Positions 1 through 11,980 are shown, counted from the stretch's first letter. The stretch: 64,000 nucleotides of DNA from Planococcus versutus (GCF_001186155.3 NZ_CP016540.2:2644001-2708000); one strand, 5' to 3'. The notes: generated by a model not told the origin, from the sequence alone. A program made the numbers and translations.

Positions 1-143
<143 letters not shown>

Positions 144-175
144 TTATTATTTTTTCTTCGTATTCGAACTCAGTA

Positions 176-1705
<1,530 letters not shown>

Positions 1706-1711
1706 TCATAA

Positions 1712-2242
1712 TTAACCGATTAATTGACGTTTTAGACGTGCCATTTTCGTGCTCACGCTGCTGTCATAAATGCGATTTCCGATTTGAATACGCAACCCAC
1801 CGAGTAACGACGGATCGAGAATGTTTTCAATTCGTAACGATTGTTTACCCATTTTTTTAGCGAATACAGAAGAGACAGATGCGCGTTCTTCTTCAGTCAA
1901 TGGACGTGTAGAATAAACTATTGCATCTTCAATTCCTTGTGCTGTATTAGACAAAGCCACAAACTCATCAGCCATAGAGCCAACTTCGTTCAATCGTTTG
2001 CGCTCTGCCATTAGTTGAAGTGTGTTGACAACAAACGGATTTGCGCCATTAAACACTTGATTGATTAAATTTGTTCGTTTATCAGCTGATAGTTTTGGAG
2101 AAACAATCAAGTTGTAAAGTTCCGGAGTCATGTCGAAGACTTTTTTCACTTCACGCAAATCTTGTTCAATAGCCAAAGACAAATCATGCTTTTGAGCAAC
2201 TTGGAACAATGCTAAAGCGTAGCGTTCTGAAACTTGGCTCAC
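1712..2242 (-). CDS. atpH: ATP synthase F1 delta subunit
   Basis: Delta subunit (176 aa), which links the peripheral b2 stalk to the top of F1. The protein has the OSCP/delta pattern: N-terminal SERYALALFQVA helix and a C-terminal domain with DPSLLGGLRIQIGNRIYDSS. The start is GTG, and its GTGA overlaps the atpF stop codon by 4 bp, which indicates translational coupling of b and delta. Confidence 0.97.
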   Translation of the reverse strand: MSQVSERYALALFQVAQKHDLSLAIEQDLREVKKVFDMTPELYNLIVSPKLSADKRTNLINQVFNGANPFVVNTLQLMAERKRLNEVGSMADEFVALSNTAQGIEDAIVYSTRPLTEEERASVSSVFAKKMGKQSLRIENILDPSLLGGLRIQIGNRIYDSSVSTKMARLKRQLIG

Positions 2243-2760
2243 TGAACTTCGCCTGCCTTCGCAATCGTTTCGTTAATCAACTGACGGTTGTCTTCCTCAG
2301 AGATTTCTTTTTCAAGCACTTTCGTAGCAGCAAGTAATGACAATGCCACAACTTCTTCACGAACAGCTGAAATCGCTTTATCTCTTTCGTTAGCAATTTC
2401 CTGAACTGCTGCTTCTTTCATGCGACCAGATTCAGCACGTGCTGTTGTAATGATTTCCTCACGCGAAACTTCGCCTTGCTTTTTAGCGTTTTCAACGATT
2501 TCTTGTGCTTGTGTACGCGCATCTTTAAGAAGGCTGCGCTGTTCTTCAAGCAATTTGTGTGATTCTAGACGGCTGTTTTCAGCAGTTTCGATCTCACTTT
2601 TAATCAAATCTTCACGTTGCTGCATTACGCCCATCAAAGGACCCCATGCGAATTTCTTCAATAGCAACATGAGCAAAATGAAGATGACAAATGTTGCGAG
2701 AATGTCTCCAATATTTAAAAACTCCCCGGTTGCACCGAGTACGAGGTGATCAAAAAACAC
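2239..2760 (-). CDS. atpF: ATP synthase Fo b subunit (peripheral stalk)
   Basis: Subunit b, 173 aa. A single N-terminal membrane segment (about residues 18-37, ILATFVIFILLMLLLKKFAW) is followed by a long charged coiled coil that dimerises and reaches F1. The start is GTG, with GGGAGTG about 10 bases upstream. The end overlaps the atpH start by 4 bp. A gap of 158 bp separates it from atpE, longer than the other junctions in the operon. Confidence 0.97.
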   Translation of the reverse strand: MFFDHLVLGATGEFLNIGDILATFVIFILLMLLLKKFAWGPLMGVMQQREDLIKSEIETAENSRLESHKLLEEQRSLLKDARTQAQEIVENAKKQGEVSREEIITTARAESGRMKEAAVQEIANERDKAISAVREEVVALSLLAATKVLEKEISEEDNRQLINETIAKAGEVQ

Positions 2761-2861
2761 GATTGTTTCACTCCCTTCAAGAGCCTAAAATGCAATTTCT
2801 TCTATATCGTAAAATCTTTTATTGTCATTATTTGTGTTCTAAAAAAATAGTTGCTACAAGT

Positions 2862-2902
2862 TTAAATGGTGAAAACCGTGTCGAAGCATCCCCACCATTT
2901 AA
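2862..2902 (-). other. Intercistronic hairpin between atpE and atpF
   Basis: TTAAATGGTG and its exact complement CACCATTTAA form a 10-bp stem around a 21-nt loop in the atpE-atpF gap. No T run follows, so it is not an ordinary terminator. Inference: it may stabilise the upstream atpE message, since subunit c is needed in about tenfold excess. The rest of the 158-bp gap shows only the atpF ribosome site. Confidence 0.4.
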
Positions 2903-2918
2903 CTTTTGCATAGAAATG

Positions 2919-3158
<240 letters not shown>

Positions 3159-3200
3159 TCAGGATAGTTGTTTTTTTTTGCTCGATGAGCGGTTTTATAC

Positions 3201-3938
<738 letters not shown>

Positions 3939-4310
3939 TTAATGGTGTTTCACGTGATAAACAATCCGCTCTGTTAATAACAGAGCATAAGGGACCATCA
4001 ACCCTATTACTGTACTGACCAAGTGAACGTGCTCTGCGAACAAAATCGCAATCGCGACAGCTGCAACACCTGATGCAAACCGTAATGCCGTTCCAAGAGA
4101 ACGAACTTTCGAGCCTTCTGCCACCGCACGATCGAATTTCTCCATCCGCCGAACCAAAATCCACATATTGTAAATGCCGAACAAAGTTCCGATGATGAGA
4201 CCTAAGAACACCTCTTGATAAGGAGTAAACCCCCAACCAATAACGTAGAACGCCAAGATGAAGAAAATCATCTTTTTCAGTCTTGTGTATATCTCCCTAA
4301 GTCCTTCCAT
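3939..4310 (-). CDS. atpI: ATP synthase subunit I
   Basis: 123-aa protein with four hydrophobic segments, at the position of atpI just upstream of atpB. Members of this family assist c-ring assembly and may help magnesium uptake; they are not part of the finished enzyme. The family is poorly conserved, so the call rests on size, topology and position. The start ATG lies 3 bp after the atpZ stop. Confidence 0.85.
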   Translation of the reverse strand: MEGLREIYTRLKKMIFFILAFYVIGWGFTPYQEVFLGLIIGTLFGIYNMWILVRRMEKFDRAVAEGSKVRSLGTALRFASGVAAVAIAILFAEHVHLVSTVIGLMVPYALLLTERIVYHVKHH

Positions 4311-4313
4311 TTT

Positions 4314-4535
4314 CTACATGTCTCCTGATTCGAATTTGCGGACAGTCTGAAGCATTGCCCAAACACCGACAGTGATGCCCATGAAAAGGCAAATGATCAT
4401 AAAAAACGGTGCGGTTCCGATCCTTTCATCGAGCCACTTTCCAGTGAAAATACCGATGAGAACGGACCCGACAAGTTGTGTCAGGATGGCACTATAAATG
4501 GCCATCGCTTGTAAGGGACTTTTTGTTGGGCGCAT
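4314..4535 (-). CDS. atpZ: AtpZ/AtpI-family small membrane protein, first gene of the atp operon
   Basis: 73-aa protein with two membrane segments (around residues 12-31 and 43-62) and the pattern GKWLDERIGTAPFFMIICLFMG typical of AtpZ. Its position before atpI matches other Bacillales, where AtpZ is thought to assist Fo assembly and magnesium handling. The ribosome site GAGGGGG lies 5 bases before the ATG. It is the first gene after the operon promoter. Confidence 0.85.
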   Translation of the reverse strand: MRPTKSPLQAMAIYSAILTQLVGSVLIGIFTGKWLDERIGTAPFFMIICLFMGITVGVWAMLQTVRKFESGDM

Positions 4536-4650
4536 GATAACCCCCTCGAACTTCGTTGATTTGACATTACGCTCTAAAAAAGAGCAGTCGCATCAGGCTT
4601 CCAAATCACATAATCTATGTAAGAAAACCTTCTCATGCATACCCTTTGTA

Positions 4651-4679
4651 AGCATACATTAGGGGTAAAATCATGTCAA
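4651..4679 (-). promoter_or_regulatory. Sigma-A promoter of the atp operon
   Basis: Reverse strand: a perfect -35 TTGACA (4674-4679), a 17-bp spacer, then -10 TATGCT (4651-4656). It lies about 115 bp upstream of atpZ. The leader contains a short GCTCT/AGAGC hairpin near 4571-4588. Confidence 0.8.
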
Positions 4680-4743
4680 TTAGTAGAAGTGAAAAACTTC
4701 ACAAGCGATTTTTCTCCGACATATTGTCGACAAATTTTAATTA

Positions 4744-5210
4744 GAAAAGTGAAATCGGCCATTATAGCTCCGACGGGCTTAAGGCAGAATGGCGAAGCGG
4801 CGTTTTTTCAGTCGCACAGCCAGGCTGACTTAAGACCCCGAGGAGCTGGCCGGTGCAACTAGACAACCCGAAAAGTGAAAGTGCCTGTTTAGCTCTGACA
4901 GGTGTAAGACGATCTGGCGAAGCGGCGTTTTTTGCCGCACAGCCAGAGTGACTTACATCCCGAAGAGCTAGGCACTTGCAACTAGACAACCCGAAAAGTG
5001 AAATCGGCCATTATAGCTCCGACGGGCTTAAGGCAGAATGGCGAAGCGGCGTTTTTTCAGTCGCACAGCCAGGCTGACTTAAGACCCCGAGGAGCTGGCC
5101 GGTGCAACTAGACAACCCGAAAAGTGAAAGTGCCTGTTTAGCTCTGACAGGTGTAAGACGATCTGGCGAAGCGGCGTTTTTTGCCGCACAGCCAGAGTGA
5201 CTTACATCTC
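4744..5210 (+). repeat. Tandem array of structured ~125-bp hairpin repeats (units A-B-A'-B')
   Basis: Four tandem units: A 4744-4869, B 4870-4992, A' 4993-5118 and B' 5119-5210, the last truncated. A' repeats A exactly and B' repeats B until it is cut, so the array is a recent 249-bp duplication. Each unit begins GAAAAGTGAAA, folds into one long imperfect hairpin, and ends near ACTAGACAACC. In B, AGTGCCT and AGCTCT on the 5' arm pair with AGAGCT and AGGCACT. In A, TCGGCC and AGCTCC pair with GGAGCT and GGCCGG. The second helix is GTGTAAG/CTTACAT in B and GGCTTAAG/CTTAAGaCC in A. The apical hairpin is GCGGC/GCCGC in B. The 73-75 aa frames across it are artefacts. The flank 4680-4743 shows nothing else. 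Confidence 0.85.
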
Positions 5211-5224
5211 GCAAAGTAAGTAAA

Positions 5225-6355
5225 TCACTCACTCTTCTGCAACTTTAAAAAATACGCATGCAGCGCTTCAACAATTCGTTCAGATGCTTTGCCATCTCCG
5301 TACGGATTGGATGCTTGGGACATCGCTGTATATGCATCTTCATCTGTTAGCAACTCTTTCGCCAACGTATAAATCGTTTCTTCATCGGTTCCCGCAAGCT
5401 TCAACGTTCCTGCAGTAATTCCTTCAGGACGCTCTGTCGTATCACGCAAAACGAGTACCGGTTTCCCCAGCGAAGGCGCTTCTTCTTGAATTCCGCCCGA
5501 ATCGGTCAAAATAAAGAATGAACGCGCAGCAAAGTTATGGAAATCGAGAACTTCTAGCGGTTCAATTAAATGAATGCGCGGATCGCGACCTAATACTTCG
5601 TCTGCAACTTCACGGACAGCTGGATTCATATGAACTGGATAAACCACTTGAATGTCATCGTGCTCTTCGATCAAGCGTTTAATCGCACGGAACATATTGC
5701 GCATTGGCTGTCCTAGATTTTCACGACGATGCGCTGTCAGCAAAATCATTCGATCGGTACCGATTTTCTCTAAAATCGGATGCGAATACGTTTCACGAAC
5801 TGTTGTTTGAAGTGCATCAATCGCTGTATTGCCTGTAATGTAAATCGTTTCGGCTTTTTTGTTTTCATCAAGCAAATTTTGAGCTGATTTTTCAGTTGGT
5901 GAAAAATGAATATCTGCCATGACTCCCGTCAATTGACGGTTCATCTCTTCAGGATAAGGCGAGTACTTGTTGTGCGTACGTAAGCCCGCTTCGACGTGAC
6001 CGATGGCTACATGATTGTAAAAAGCAGCAAGACTCGCAGCAAAAGTTGTTGACGTATCCCCATGTACCAAAACGATATCTGGTTTTGCTTCTTTCATAAT
6101 AGTATCGAGTCCTTGCATAGCGCGCATGGTCACATCCGTCAACGTTTGACGTTCCTTCATGATGTTCAAATCAAAATCAGGCGTAATTTTGAATGTCTCT
6201 AACACTTGATCCAGCATTTCTCTATGCTGTGCCGTAACAGTCACCAATGGTTCAATCGTGTCCGGATGTTTTTGAAGTTCTAACACAAGTGGTGCCATTT
6301 TGATGGCTTCTGGTCGTGTACCAAATATCGTCATTACTTTCCATTTTTTCGTCAA
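5225..6355 (-). CDS. mnaA: UDP-N-acetylglucosamine 2-epimerase (non-hydrolysing)
   Basis: 376-aa enzyme interconverting UDP-GlcNAc and UDP-ManNAc, supplying ManNAc for teichoic acid linkage units or other surface polymers. Family signatures are GTRPEAIKMAPLV at the N-terminus, HVEAGLRTHNKYSPYPEEMNR, TAHRRENLG and LTDSGGIQEEAPSLGKPVLVLRDTTERPEG. The start is TTG, with GAGG nine bases upstream; the family N-terminus fits this start. It lies 19 bp behind upp, so the two probably share a transcript. Its end is 15 bp from the repeat array at 4744-5210. Confidence 0.95.
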   Translation of the reverse strand: MTKKWKVMTIFGTRPEAIKMAPLVLELQKHPDTIEPLVTVTAQHREMLDQVLETFKITPDFDLNIMKERQTLTDVTMRAMQGLDTIMKEAKPDIVLVHGDTSTTFAASLAAFYNHVAIGHVEAGLRTHNKYSPYPEEMNRQLTGVMADIHFSPTEKSAQNLLDENKKAETIYITGNTAIDALQTTVRETYSHPILEKIGTDRMILLTAHRRENLGQPMRNMFRAIKRLIEEHDDIQVVYPVHMNPAVREVADEVLGRDPRIHLIEPLEVLDFHNFAARSFFILTDSGGIQEEAPSLGKPVLVLRDTTERPEGITAGTLKLAGTDEETIYTLAKELLTDEDAYTAMSQASNPYGDGKASERIVEALHAYFLKLQKSE

Positions 6356-6374
6356 GCTGATTTACCTCACTCTC

Positions 6375-7004
6375 TTATTTTGTCCCAAATAACCGATCGC
6401 CAGCATCTCCAAGACCTGGAACGATATATCCTTTTTCGTTTAACTTTTCATCTAAAGCGGCAATAAAGATATCGACATCAGGATGCGCTGCTTGTAGAGC
6501 CTCTACACCTTCTGGAGCTGCAATGATACACATGAATCGAATTTTTTTAGCGCCTCTTTTTTTCATCGAGTTAACTGCTTCGATTGCTGATCCGCCTGTA
6601 GCAAGCATTGGATCAACTACAATAAATTCACGCTCTTCAACATCGGAAGGCAATTTCAAATAATATTCGACTGGCTGTAACGTGACTGGGTCACGATATA
6701 AACCGATATGACCTACTTTAGCGGCTGGAATCAATTTCAAAATTCCATCTACCATGCCAATGCCCGCACGCAAAATAGGCACAACACCTAATTTTTTTCC
6801 TGCAAGTACTTTTGATTTTGCCATTTGAACTGGTGTTTCAACATCAATTTCTTCTAACGGCAAGTCGCGTGTAATTTCAAAAGCCATCAACGTAGCAATT
6901 TCATCTACCAATTCACGGAACTCTTTCGTACCTGTAGACTTATCACGGATGTATGTTACTTTATGCTGGATCAATGGATGATCGAAAACGTATACTTTTC
7001 CCAC
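6375..7004 (-). CDS. upp: Uracil phosphoribosyltransferase
   Basis: 209-aa cytoplasmic salvage enzyme converting uracil and PRPP to UMP. The PRPP-binding loop is [15 protein letters not shown], and the uracil-binding C-terminus [17 protein letters not shown] is intact. The start is GTG with GGAGAGATAGGCA before it. An extended -10 (TGTTATACT, hexamer at 7039-7044) lies about 35 bp upstream and is the likely promoter. Confidence 0.97.
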   Translation of the reverse strand: MGKVYVFDHPLIQHKVTYIRDKSTGTKEFRELVDEIATLMAFEITRDLPLEEIDVETPVQMAKSKVLAGKKLGVVPILRAGIGMVDGILKLIPAAKVGHIGLYRDPVTLQPVEYYLKLPSDVEEREFIVVDPMLATGGSAIEAVNSMKKRGAKKIRFMCIIAAPEGVEALQAAHPDVDIFIAALDEKLNEKGYIVPGLGDAGDRLFGTK

Positions 7005-7038
7005 TGCCTATCTCTCCTTTTCAAACTTAATCTTAAAT

Positions 7039-7047
7039 AGTATAACA
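7039..7047 (-). promoter_or_regulatory. Probable extended -10 promoter of upp-mnaA
   Basis: On the reverse strand TGTTATACT combines an extended -10 TG with a near-consensus TATACT. No good -35 is seen at the expected distance. It lies shortly upstream of the upp GTG. Confidence 0.4.
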
Positions 7048-7122
7048 GAAAACCCACGATTCAAGTGGTTGAATTCTGCTTTACTGGGATTCAGTTATTT
7101 TCACCTACAAACATTTCTCCAC

Positions 7123-7147
7123 AAAAAAAACGAGAAAACTTCTCTCG
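7123..7147 (-). terminator. Terminator after the LOV-like/GGDEF/EAL gene
   Basis: Stem CGAGA/TCTCG with a short loop, followed on the minus strand by eight T. It is placed just downstream of the gene ending at 7196. Confidence 0.75.
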
Positions 7148-7195
7148 ATTTTTTGAAAAACACAGTAAAATCCTGCTAAACTGCTTGCGTCTAAC

Positions 7196-9373
7196 TTACT
7201 TTAGTTGAAACGCTTCACTAAGCGGCATCGGTTTGTAAAACAAATACCCTTGCCCAACTTTACATCCAATGGTTAACAAAGTTTGACGTTGTTTTTCTGT
7301 TTCGATGCCTTCAGCAACCGCATACATATTCAGATTTTCTGCAAGCTGAATAATTGTGCGAATGATTGCCAACGTACCCGGTTCATTCATATTTGAAATA
7401 AATGAGCGATCAATTTTTAGTTCTTCTATCGGGAGCTTTTGCAAATAACTTAGTGAAGAATATCCTGTACCGAAATCATCAATTGAAGTAGTAAATCCAC
7501 ATTGTTTTAAATGCTTAAATACTTTATTTGCGATTTCGATATCGACAAAGCCAATGCGCTCCGTAATTTCCAACTGAATCCACTGCGGGTCAATGCCATA
7601 CGCTGCGGTCATATCCATTAAATTCGGAACAAAAGAATGATGGAAAAAGTGATCCGCTGAAATATTGATTGCGACTTGTCGCAAATTTAAGCCTTTATCC
7701 ACTCTCTTTTTCATCCATGTCAACACTTGCCGCAAAATATTTTGTTCTAACAATTGAATTTTCCCATTTTTTTCAGCAGCCGGAATAAAAACATCTGGCG
7801 GAATTGTCCCAAGCTGCGGCGATGTCCAACGAGCTAATGCTTCAAAACTTAAAATTTTACCAGATTTCAAATCTACTTTTGGTTGCAAATAGACGCCTAC
7901 TTCATTGCGTCTAAGTGCTGCCGTCAACTCGTTCGCGACACGTAAGTCTTTCATCATAAATTCATCTAGTTCACTTTCAAAATACGAAATGGTTTCACCT
8001 GTGCGGAGTTTTGCTTGAGACAATGCACTATCTGCACATCGGATCAACTCTTCGGAATCTTTTTGGTGAGGCATGACAATCGCGACACCTATTTTTAAAG
8101 TAAGAAACAATTCCATGTCTCCTATAGTGACTGGTTCTAAAAACCCATGCAACAGCTGTTCTAAATACTCAGGAATTTTAGTGAAGGGAGTCATACTGTA
8201 CATCGAAATTGTAGAATCCGAAAAACGCGCAACCAAATCATTGGAATGATTTTGCATCTTGTTTAATCGTTTGCCCATTTCGTGCATAATTGTATCGCCT
8301 GCACGATGACCATATTGATCAACCACTTTTATGTACTCATCCGATGAAATAAAAGCAATAAACCCTTCTTTGTCTTCACTCAACATTTCACCAATTTCAC
8401 TTCTGAAATAGTTTTGATTTGGAAGCTCTGTATTGCTATCCACATAAGCAAGTCGTAAAATTTCTTCTTGTTGTTGAGAATATTTAATTACCAATGAAGC
8501 AATTGAAGCTACTTGTTCCATAAATACTAGATCTTCTGCATCCGGAGTTAATGGCACCGGAAAATAAATTCCAAACGTTCCAATGATGGATTCTTCCACA
8601 CTAAATATAGGGATAGACCAACTTGACACCAGTCCATACTCTTTTACTAACGGCTGATGATTTCGCCACAAATAGTCTGTATTCATATTTTCAACGACTA
8701 CTGGCTGTCCTCGATGATACGCTGCTCCACAAGTACCGATATCCGCTTCTACACGCAATCCGCTAATCGCTTCTTGAAAGCCAATTGGCATCGAACTGGC
8801 TGCACCAATTTTGTAAACTTCCGCGTCTCCAACTAAAAGAACAGTGCATTTTGCACCATCAATAAAGAACGATTCGCAAACACGGCAAATGTCCTGTAGA
8901 AGTACGCTTAGCATATAGCCTTTTTCAATTCCTCGATAAGTCTCTTTTTGCAGTTTAATCAACGCTTCTGAACGTTTACGATCCGTGATATCATGCTGCA
9001 ACATCAATGTGAATTTAACGTTTTTCTCAGGGAACGATAACGGTTGGATAGCTATTTCATTCCAAAAAGGGACTCCGTTTTTGCGGTAATTCACCACTTC
9101 AATAATGTCGTCTTTGCTTGCATCTACACAAGCGCGCACTTTTTTGACCGCTTCTTTTTCTGTTTTCATACCGTGTAAAAATCGTCCATTCCGCCCGATT
9201 GTCTCCGCTTCACTATACCCAGTCATCTTAAAGAAGGCATTATTTGCGTAGACAATTGGTTGATCTTCTAGTTCGGTATTGAGGATTAAGAAGGGTGTGT
9301 GAAATTCTATACCAAGGCGACGTAGCCATTCCATAATCACTCTTTTATCTCGCTTTAACTCATCCCTATACAT
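7196..9373 (-). CDS. LOV-like PAS-GAF-GGDEF(degenerate)-EAL signalling protein
   Basis: 725-aa predicted cyclic-di-GMP phosphodiesterase with two sensory domains. Residues 25-135 form a PAS domain of LOV type: it keeps NYRKNG (95-100), PFWN and the LQHDIT strand. The flavin-adduct cysteine motif (normally NCRFL) reads NGRFLHG, with Gly63 in place of Cys. Residues 150-300 are a GAF domain. Residues 308-470 resemble GGDEF, but the signature is SDSTI (385-389), so cyclase activity is unlikely. The EAL domain (490-725) keeps Glu511, Asn570, Glu602, Asp632/633, Lys653, Glu691 and Gln708, consistent with an active phosphodiesterase. No membrane segment is seen. GGGAGGGG precedes the ATG. It is monocistronic, with a terminator on each side. 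Confidence 0.92.
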   Translation of the reverse strand: MYRDELKRDKRVIMEWLRRLGIEFHTPFLILNTELEDQPIVYANNAFFKMTGYSEAETIGRNGRFLHGMKTEKEAVKKVRACVDASKDDIIEVVNYRKNGVPFWNEIAIQPLSFPEKNVKFTLMLQHDITDRKRSEALIKLQKETYRGIEKGYMLSVLLQDICRVCESFFIDGAKCTVLLVGDAEVYKIGAASSMPIGFQEAISGLRVEADIGTCGAAYHRGQPVVVENMNTDYLWRNHQPLVKEYGLVSSWSIPIFSVEESIIGTFGIYFPVPLTPDAEDLVFMEQVASIASLVIKYSQQQEEILRLAYVDSNTELPNQNYFRSEIGEMLSEDKEGFIAFISSDEYIKVVDQYGHRAGDTIMHEMGKRLNKMQNHSNDLVARFSDSTISMYSMTPFTKIPEYLEQLLHGFLEPVTIGDMELFLTLKIGVAIVMPHQKDSEELIRCADSALSQAKLRTGETISYFESELDEFMMKDLRVANELTAALRRNEVGVYLQPKVDLKSGKILSFEALARWTSPQLGTIPPDVFIPAAEKNGKIQLLEQNILRQVLTWMKKRVDKGLNLRQVAINISADHFFHHSFVPNLMDMTAAYGIDPQWIQLEITERIGFVDIEIANKVFKHLKQCGFTTSIDDFGTGYSSLSYLQKLPIEELKIDRSFISNMNEPGTLAIIRTIIQLAENLNMYAVAEGIETEKQRQTLLTIGCKVGQGYLFYKPMPLSEAFQLK

Positions 9374-9575
9374 GTGTTTCCCCTCCCGCCGTTAGAATAG
9401 CTAGTTACGTGTAAGGATTGGTTTTTTTGCATTCCGATTTTCACTATTGTCTTATGTCATAAAACCGACAGACATCTTCCCTTTTTATGTATAAGCCAAA
9501 ATAAGTACATTTATTTGTATATTTCTACTATACGTTGCCCGTTCAATAAGCTCAACTGTTATTATAATACAAAAA

Positions 9576-9609
9576 TACAGCTATCGAGTCCCTTTCCTCG
9601 ACAGCTGTA
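9576..9609 (-). terminator. Terminator after glyA
   Basis: Twelve-base stem ACAGCTGTCGAG/CTCGATAGCTGT with an 8-nt loop, followed by ATTTTTG on the minus strand, 5 bp after the glyA stop. The region 9374-9575 shows no further gene; it should hold the promoter of the LOV-like gene, but I could not place one. Confidence 0.85.
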
Positions 9610-9613
9610 AAAA

Positions 9614-10849
9614 TTATTTATATAGAGAATGTGCAGCAGTCAATTTTGCGGTACGTTCTGTTGCGTCTTTTTTTACTGTCTCATCTTCTGGATTTTTCAA
9701 AAGCATCGCCATAATAGAAGCAATTTCTTTCATCGACTCTTCTTTGAACCCACGAGACGTAACAGCTGCTGTTCCTAAACGAATTCCTGATGTAACAAAT
9801 GGACTTTCCGGGTCAAATGGAATCGTGTTTTTATTTGTGGTAATACCCACTTCATCAAGAATATGTTCTGCTACTTTCCCCGTTAAATTTAACGAACGAA
9901 GATCGAGTAGTAGTAAATGATTGTCTGTGCCGCCCGATACGATGTTAACGCCTTCTGCGATCAATGCTTCGGCTAATACGTTGGCATTTTTTACAACTTG
10001 GTCAATATAAGTTTTAAATTCAGGTTGCTGTGCTTCGCCAAATGCAATGGCTTTTGCTGCAATCACATGCATAAGCGGCCCACCTTGAATTCCTGGGAAA
10101 ATTGTTTTATCAATTTTTTTCGCAAATTCTGCGTTGCAGAGAATTAATCCGCCACGCGGCCCACGCAACGTTTTATGTGTAGTGGATGTAACAAAATGTG
10201 CATGAGGAACAGGATTAGAATGAGCACCAGTCGCAACTAGACCCGCAATGTGAGCCATGTCGACCATCAAGTATGCCCCTACTTCATCAGCAATTTCACG
10301 AAATTTAGCGAAATCCAATTGACGTGAATAAGCGCTTGCACCAGCAACAATCATTTTCGGTTTATGCTCTAAAGCCGCTTGACGAACAGTTTCATAATCA
10401 ATTAATTGCTCATCTTCCGTAACACCATACTCCACAAAATTATACTGCATGCCACTGAAATTCACTTTACTGCCATGTGTTAAATGTCCACCATGATTTA
10501 AGTTCATTCCAAGAATGGTATCGCCTTTTTCTAAAACTGCTGTGTAAACAGCCATGTTCGCTTGAGATCCAGAATGAGGTTGCACGTTCGCATGATCTGC
10601 ACCGAAAATTTCTTTCAGGCGGTCACGCGCGATGTTCTCGACAATATCCACGTATTCACAGCCACCGTAATAGCGTTTGCCCGGGTAGCCTTCTGCATAT
10701 TTGTTTGTTAACACGGATCCTTGTGCATCCATAACAGCTTGTGAAACAAAGTTTTCAGAAGCAATCAATTCGATATTCGCTTCTTGTCTTTCTTTCTCTG
10801 CATTCATCGCTTCATATACTGCTGGGTCTTGCGCTTTAATCAATTCCAT
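9614..10849 (-). CDS. glyA: Serine hydroxymethyltransferase
   Basis: 411-aa PLP enzyme converting serine and tetrahydrofolate to glycine and 5,10-methylene-THF, the main one-carbon source. Motifs include [26 protein letters not shown], the PLP lysine in [14 protein letters not shown] and [14 protein letters not shown]. The start is set at MELIKAQDP because AGGAGGGG lies 8 bases before this ATG; the frame upstream runs into ywlG and is not conserved. It overlaps the ywlG stop by 14 bp, so the two are co-transcribed. Confidence 0.98.
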   Translation of the reverse strand: MELIKAQDPAVYEAMNAEKERQEANIELIASENFVSQAVMDAQGSVLTNKYAEGYPGKRYYGGCEYVDIVENIARDRLKEIFGADHANVQPHSGSQANMAVYTAVLEKGDTILGMNLNHGGHLTHGSKVNFSGMQYNFVEYGVTEDEQLIDYETVRQAALEHKPKMIVAGASAYSRQLDFAKFREIADEVGAYLMVDMAHIAGLVATGAHSNPVPHAHFVTSTTHKTLRGPRGGLILCNAEFAKKIDKTIFPGIQGGPLMHVIAAKAIAFGEAQQPEFKTYIDQVVKNANVLAEALIAEGVNIVSGGTDNHLLLLDLRSLNLTGKVAEHILDEVGITTNKNTIPFDPESPFVTSGIRLGTAAVTSRGFKEESMKEIASIMAMLLKNPEDETVKKDATERTAKLTAAHSLYK

Positions 10850-11420
10850 CCGTATACCCCTCCTGTGATTGAACAAGCTCTCGATTATACACTGCCCGCT
10901 CACCGCCAATAAGTTTTGGTCGTGTGGTGGCCGTGGCTACAATTGCTTCACCTACTAGTTTAACAGATGTCCGCAATGGAACGGCAACTCTTTTTAAATG
11001 CATGCCAATCATTGTTTGTCCAATATCGATTCCTGCATGCGCCTGGATTTCTTCTACTACAACAGGGTCGATCATGTTACTAAATGCATACGCACTCATA
11101 GAGCCCCCAGCTTTGGAAACCGGAATCACAGAAACGGGTTCCCAGCCATACTTTTCAGCTGCTTTGCGCTCGACAGTTAAGGCGCGGTTAATGTGTTCGC
11201 AACTTTGAAAAGCCAAAAACAACTGATGGCGTGACGCAAATTTCACTAGCGGTGTAAACAAACCTTCTGCAATATCAAGTCCCCCGCCCGTTCCAATTCG
11301 TTTTCCAGCTACTTCTGAGGTCGAACAGCCGACTACAAACACTTGGCCTTTCCTGAATGTGATCTGTTGCTCTAATTCGCTTAAAACCTCTTCAAGTTGC
11401 AATTGCCATAAAGTTTGCAT
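10836..11420 (-). CDS. ywlG: YwlG family protein (TIGR01440/DUF436), function unknown
   Basis: 194-aa protein matching the YwlG family by length, position and sequences such as [30 protein letters not shown] and [19 protein letters not shown]. It belongs to the conserved rpiB-ywlG-glyA cluster of Bacillales. The conserved cysteines and histidine suggest a metal or thiol site, but no activity is established. It overlaps glyA by 14 bp and follows rpiB by 12 bp. Confidence 0.9.
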   Translation of the reverse strand: MQTLWQLQLEEVLSELEQQITFRKGQVFVVGCSTSEVAGKRIGTGGGLDIAEGLFTPLVKFASRHQLFLAFQSCEHINRALTVERKAAEKYGWEPVSVIPVSKAGGSMSAYAFSNMIDPVVVEEIQAHAGIDIGQTMIGMHLKRVAVPLRTSVKLVGEAIVATATTRPKLIGGERAVYNRELVQSQEGYTDGID

Positions 11421-11432
11421 GCCGACTCCTCC

Positions 11433-11870
11433 TTATTTCTCGAGATCCGTAATTTTTTGGATGCGTTTTTCGTGTCTACCGCCTTCAAACTCTTCAGTTA
11501 ACCACGTTTGCGCGATTTCTCGTGCAAGTCCTGGACCGATAACACGTTCGCCCATTGCTAAAATATTGGAATCATTATGTCCTCTTGTTGCTTTCGCACT
11601 AAAGACATCATGAACTAATGCACAACGGATTCCTTTGACTTTATTCGCTGAAATGGACATACCAATGCCTGTACCACAAATCAAAATGCCACGATCAAAT
11701 TCCCCACTTGCTACAAGGTCAGCTACTGGCTTAGCGTAATCTGGGTAATCTACCGAATCGTCTGTATGAGGACCAAAATCCTTATATTCAATCCCGATTT
11801 CGTTCATAAGGTTAACGATTTCTTTACGTAAATTATTGCCACCGTGATCTGATGAAATTGCTACTTTCAT
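11433..11870 (-). CDS. rpiB: Ribose-5-phosphate isomerase B
   Basis: 145-aa RpiB/LacA/LacB-type isomerase interconverting ribose-5-P and ribulose-5-P. Motifs are the N-terminal MKVAISSDHGG, DFGPHTDDSVDYPDYA, and ICGTGIGMSISANKV with the catalytic Cys. The start at MKVAIS is supported by AGAGGGAG before the ATG; 14 upstream codons are non-conserved. It is first of three genes with ywlG and glyA. Confidence 0.95.
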   Translation of the reverse strand: MKVAISSDHGGNNLRKEIVNLMNEIGIEYKDFGPHTDDSVDYPDYAKPVADLVASGEFDRGILICGTGIGMSISANKVKGIRCALVHDVFSAKATRGHNDSNILAMGERVIGPGLAREIAQTWLTEEFEGGRHEKRIQKITDLEK

Positions 11871-11980
11871 GATACTCCCTCTTTTCTTTAGATCAAATTT
11901 ATCAATCAGCAAAAGCGCCTTTGTTGAATCTTACTAAACTACTTTCACGCTTTTAATCAATTCTACCATTTTTACGCTAA

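Noticed and set aside
4762..5232. Two nearly identical open frames of 75 and 73 aa on the minus strand
   Set aside because: They are read across the duplicated hairpin repeats (4744-5210); their identity reflects the DNA repeat, and neither has a ribosome site.
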